Source: Streptomyces sp. NBC_01775 (GTDB lineage Bacteria; Actinomycetota; Actinomycetes; Streptomycetales; Streptomycetaceae). From it: a stretch of 64,000 nt of DNA. Numbering within the stretch: position 1 is the first letter of the stretch; each line of letters starts with the position of its first letter. Of this stretch, positions 63,112 through 64,000 are shown piece by piece. The notes below the pieces were generated by a model. It ran no database searches and had not been told where the DNA came from. It saw only the letters and a program-made list of their open reading frames with translations. The stretch is from contig NZ_CP109104.1 in the NCBI RefSeq assembly GCF_035917675.1, forward strand, positions 7,006,001-7,070,000. The letters are read 5' to 3'. Both the position numbers and the translations under genes were made by a program.

Positions 63112-63849
63112 ATGAGCCAGAAGAACAGTGAAGGCAGGCGCTCGGCCCGCGAGCGGCTGCGGGTTGAGCAGGAGCGCCACAAGTCGGCGCAGAAGCGGCG
63201 CCGTACCCTCAAGGTCGGCGCCGTTGTCGTCGGGGTGCTGGTCGTCGCCGCGGTGGTGGGGGTGACCGTCGCCAGCCAGACGGGCGGCGGGGACGGCGGG
63301 GAGTCGGCGAAGCCGATCAGCGTGGGCCGGGCGAGCGCGCCCGCCAAGCTGACCGTCTACGAGGACTTCCGCTGCCCCGCCTGCGGTCAGTTCGAGAACA
63401 CCTACCGCGGCACGATCAAGAGCCTGGAGAAGGCGGGCAAGCTCAAGGCCGACTACCACTTGGTCACGCTCATCGACGGCAACATGGGCGGCAGTGGCTC
63501 GAAGAAGGCGGCCAACGCGGCTGCCTGTGCCCGGGACGAGGGGAAGTTCTCCCAGTACCACGACGTGCTCTACCGGAATCAGCCCGCCGAGCAGAACGAC
63601 GCCTTCGCCAGCACCAAGCGGCTGTTCCAACTGGCCGGGAAGGTCGAGGGGCTGGACAGCGCGGCCTTCCGGAAGTGCGTGACCAGCGGCAAGCACAACA
63701 AGTGGGTCAAGAGCTCCAACGCCGACTTCCGCGACTCCAAGCACCAGGCGACGCCGACCGTATTGCTGGACGGCAAGGACGTCTACGGCGACCAGTCCCA
63801 CCCGCTGACGCCCGACGAGCTGACGAAGATGGTCGAGCGGAAGAGCTGA
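63112..63849 (+). CDS. Membrane-anchored DsbA-like thioredoxin-fold protein, second copy
   Basis: The ATG at 63112 (a GTG one codon earlier is possible) gives 245 residues. A basic tail (1-33), a membrane anchor at about 34-54 and an external thioredoxin-fold domain follow. CPAC is at 88-91 in VYEDFRCPACGQFE and the cis-proline loop is in HQATPTVLLDGK. NMGGSGSKKAANAAACA parallels NMGGKGSKNAARALGAA in the protein at 25804-26565. Two further cysteines (in AAACARDEG and FRKCVTSG) are not found in that paralogue, so this one may be held by an extra disulfide. It is the gene before lgt. Confidence 0.92.
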   Translation: MSQKNSEGRRSARERLRVEQERHKSAQKRRRTLKVGAVVVGVLVVAAVVGVTVASQTGGGDGGESAKPISVGRASAPAKLTVYEDFRCPACGQFENTYRGTIKSLEKAGKLKADYHLVTLIDGNMGGSGSKKAANAAACARDEGKFSQYHDVLYRNQPAEQNDAFASTKRLFQLAGKVEGLDSAAFRKCVTSGKHNKWVKSSNADFRDSKHQATPTVLLDGKDVYGDQSHPLTPDELTKMVERKS

Positions 63850-63937
63850 CGCGGGGTGTGCGGCGATGGACGTTATGGAGCCGTTGTGCGGCCTGATTGC
63901 CGAGGTTGCGTCCAGGCACGGTAGCGTCGGGGGGGCC

Positions 63938-64000
63938 ATGGAGACCCTTGCCTTTATTCCCAGTCCCTCGGCCGGTGAGATTCACCTCGGGCCGCTCCCG
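63938..64000 (+). CDS. lgt: Prolipoprotein diacylglyceryl transferase Lgt, 3'-truncated by the window edge
   Basis: Only the first 21 codons are in the window. They read METLAFIPSPSAGEIHLGP and then LP, the usual Lgt N-terminus before its first membrane helix. Lgt attaches diacylglycerol to the lipobox cysteine, the step before LspA, whose gene is also in this window. A TAGCGT is seen at 63922-63927, with a TTGCCG upstream at a long 19-base spacing; it may be its promoter but is weak. The identity rests on a short N-terminal match. Confidence 0.8.
   Translation, partial: METLAFIPSPSAGEIHLGPLP

Overview
The window is chromosomal DNA from a high-GC actinomycete, almost certainly a Streptomyces. 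The grounds are very high GC with GTG and TTG starts, the division and cell wall cluster order with ftsZ, sepF, ylmG and divIVA but no ftsA, the bifunctional PriA in place of HisA, TrpM between trpC and trpB, and a copy of a short terminator-like repeat common in Streptomyces genomes. It is cut inside murF at the left edge and inside lgt at the right edge. I see no phage, integrase, insertion sequence, CRISPR array, tRNA or rRNA.

Layout. (1) 1-12907: cell wall and division cluster murF-mraY-murD-ftsW-murG-ftsQ-ftsZ-pgeF-ylmE-sepF-ylmG-divIVA. It has a 342-base ftsZ promoter region and ends at a strong terminator. (2) 12932-16360: ileS on the minus strand behind a T-box leader that looks translational. 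(3) 16539-29138: a Lys/Ala-rich DksA-type zinc-finger protein, lspA, a secreted M6-like protease, rluD, a CPA1 cation/proton antiporter, an MscS channel, a dienelactone-hydrolase-like protein, a membrane Ser/Thr kinase, a DsbA-like protein with a membrane neighbour, and a DUF2252 protein. (4) 29139-41052: dnaE, a small basic protein, a NYN-domain protein, an ABC exporter pair, a membrane protein, a 24-codon gene for ribosomal protein bL37, a YbaK-type deacylase, a LON-domain protein and a large membrane-anchored protein. (5) 41171-47031: the histidine operon hisD-hisC-hisB-(54-aa membrane protein)-hisH-priA-ridA-hisF, preceded by a perfect palindrome and closed by a hairpin; every gene junction overlaps by one or four bases. 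(6) 47040-55923: an accessory-looking stretch with a SIMPL protein, a methyltransferase, a DUF1707 protein, sdhCAB with a divergent LysR regulator, a serine hydrolase and a maleylpyruvate-isomerase-fold protein. (7) 56025-63006: hisI, trpE, three small membrane-protein genes, then trpC-trpM-trpB-trpA with a terminator. (8) 63112-64000: a second DsbA-like protein and the start of lgt.

The window joins envelope growth, lipoprotein maturation (lspA, lgt), extracytoplasmic thiol chemistry (two DsbA-like proteins) and histidine and tryptophan synthesis. PriA serves both amino-acid pathways, so the his operon also completes the trp pathway. The most useful additions beyond ordinary gene calls are two genes too short for routine ORF calling (bL37 and trpM), the ileS T-box with its start-site sequestering hairpin, the LysR box between the sdh operon and its likely regulator, and the palindrome in front of hisD.
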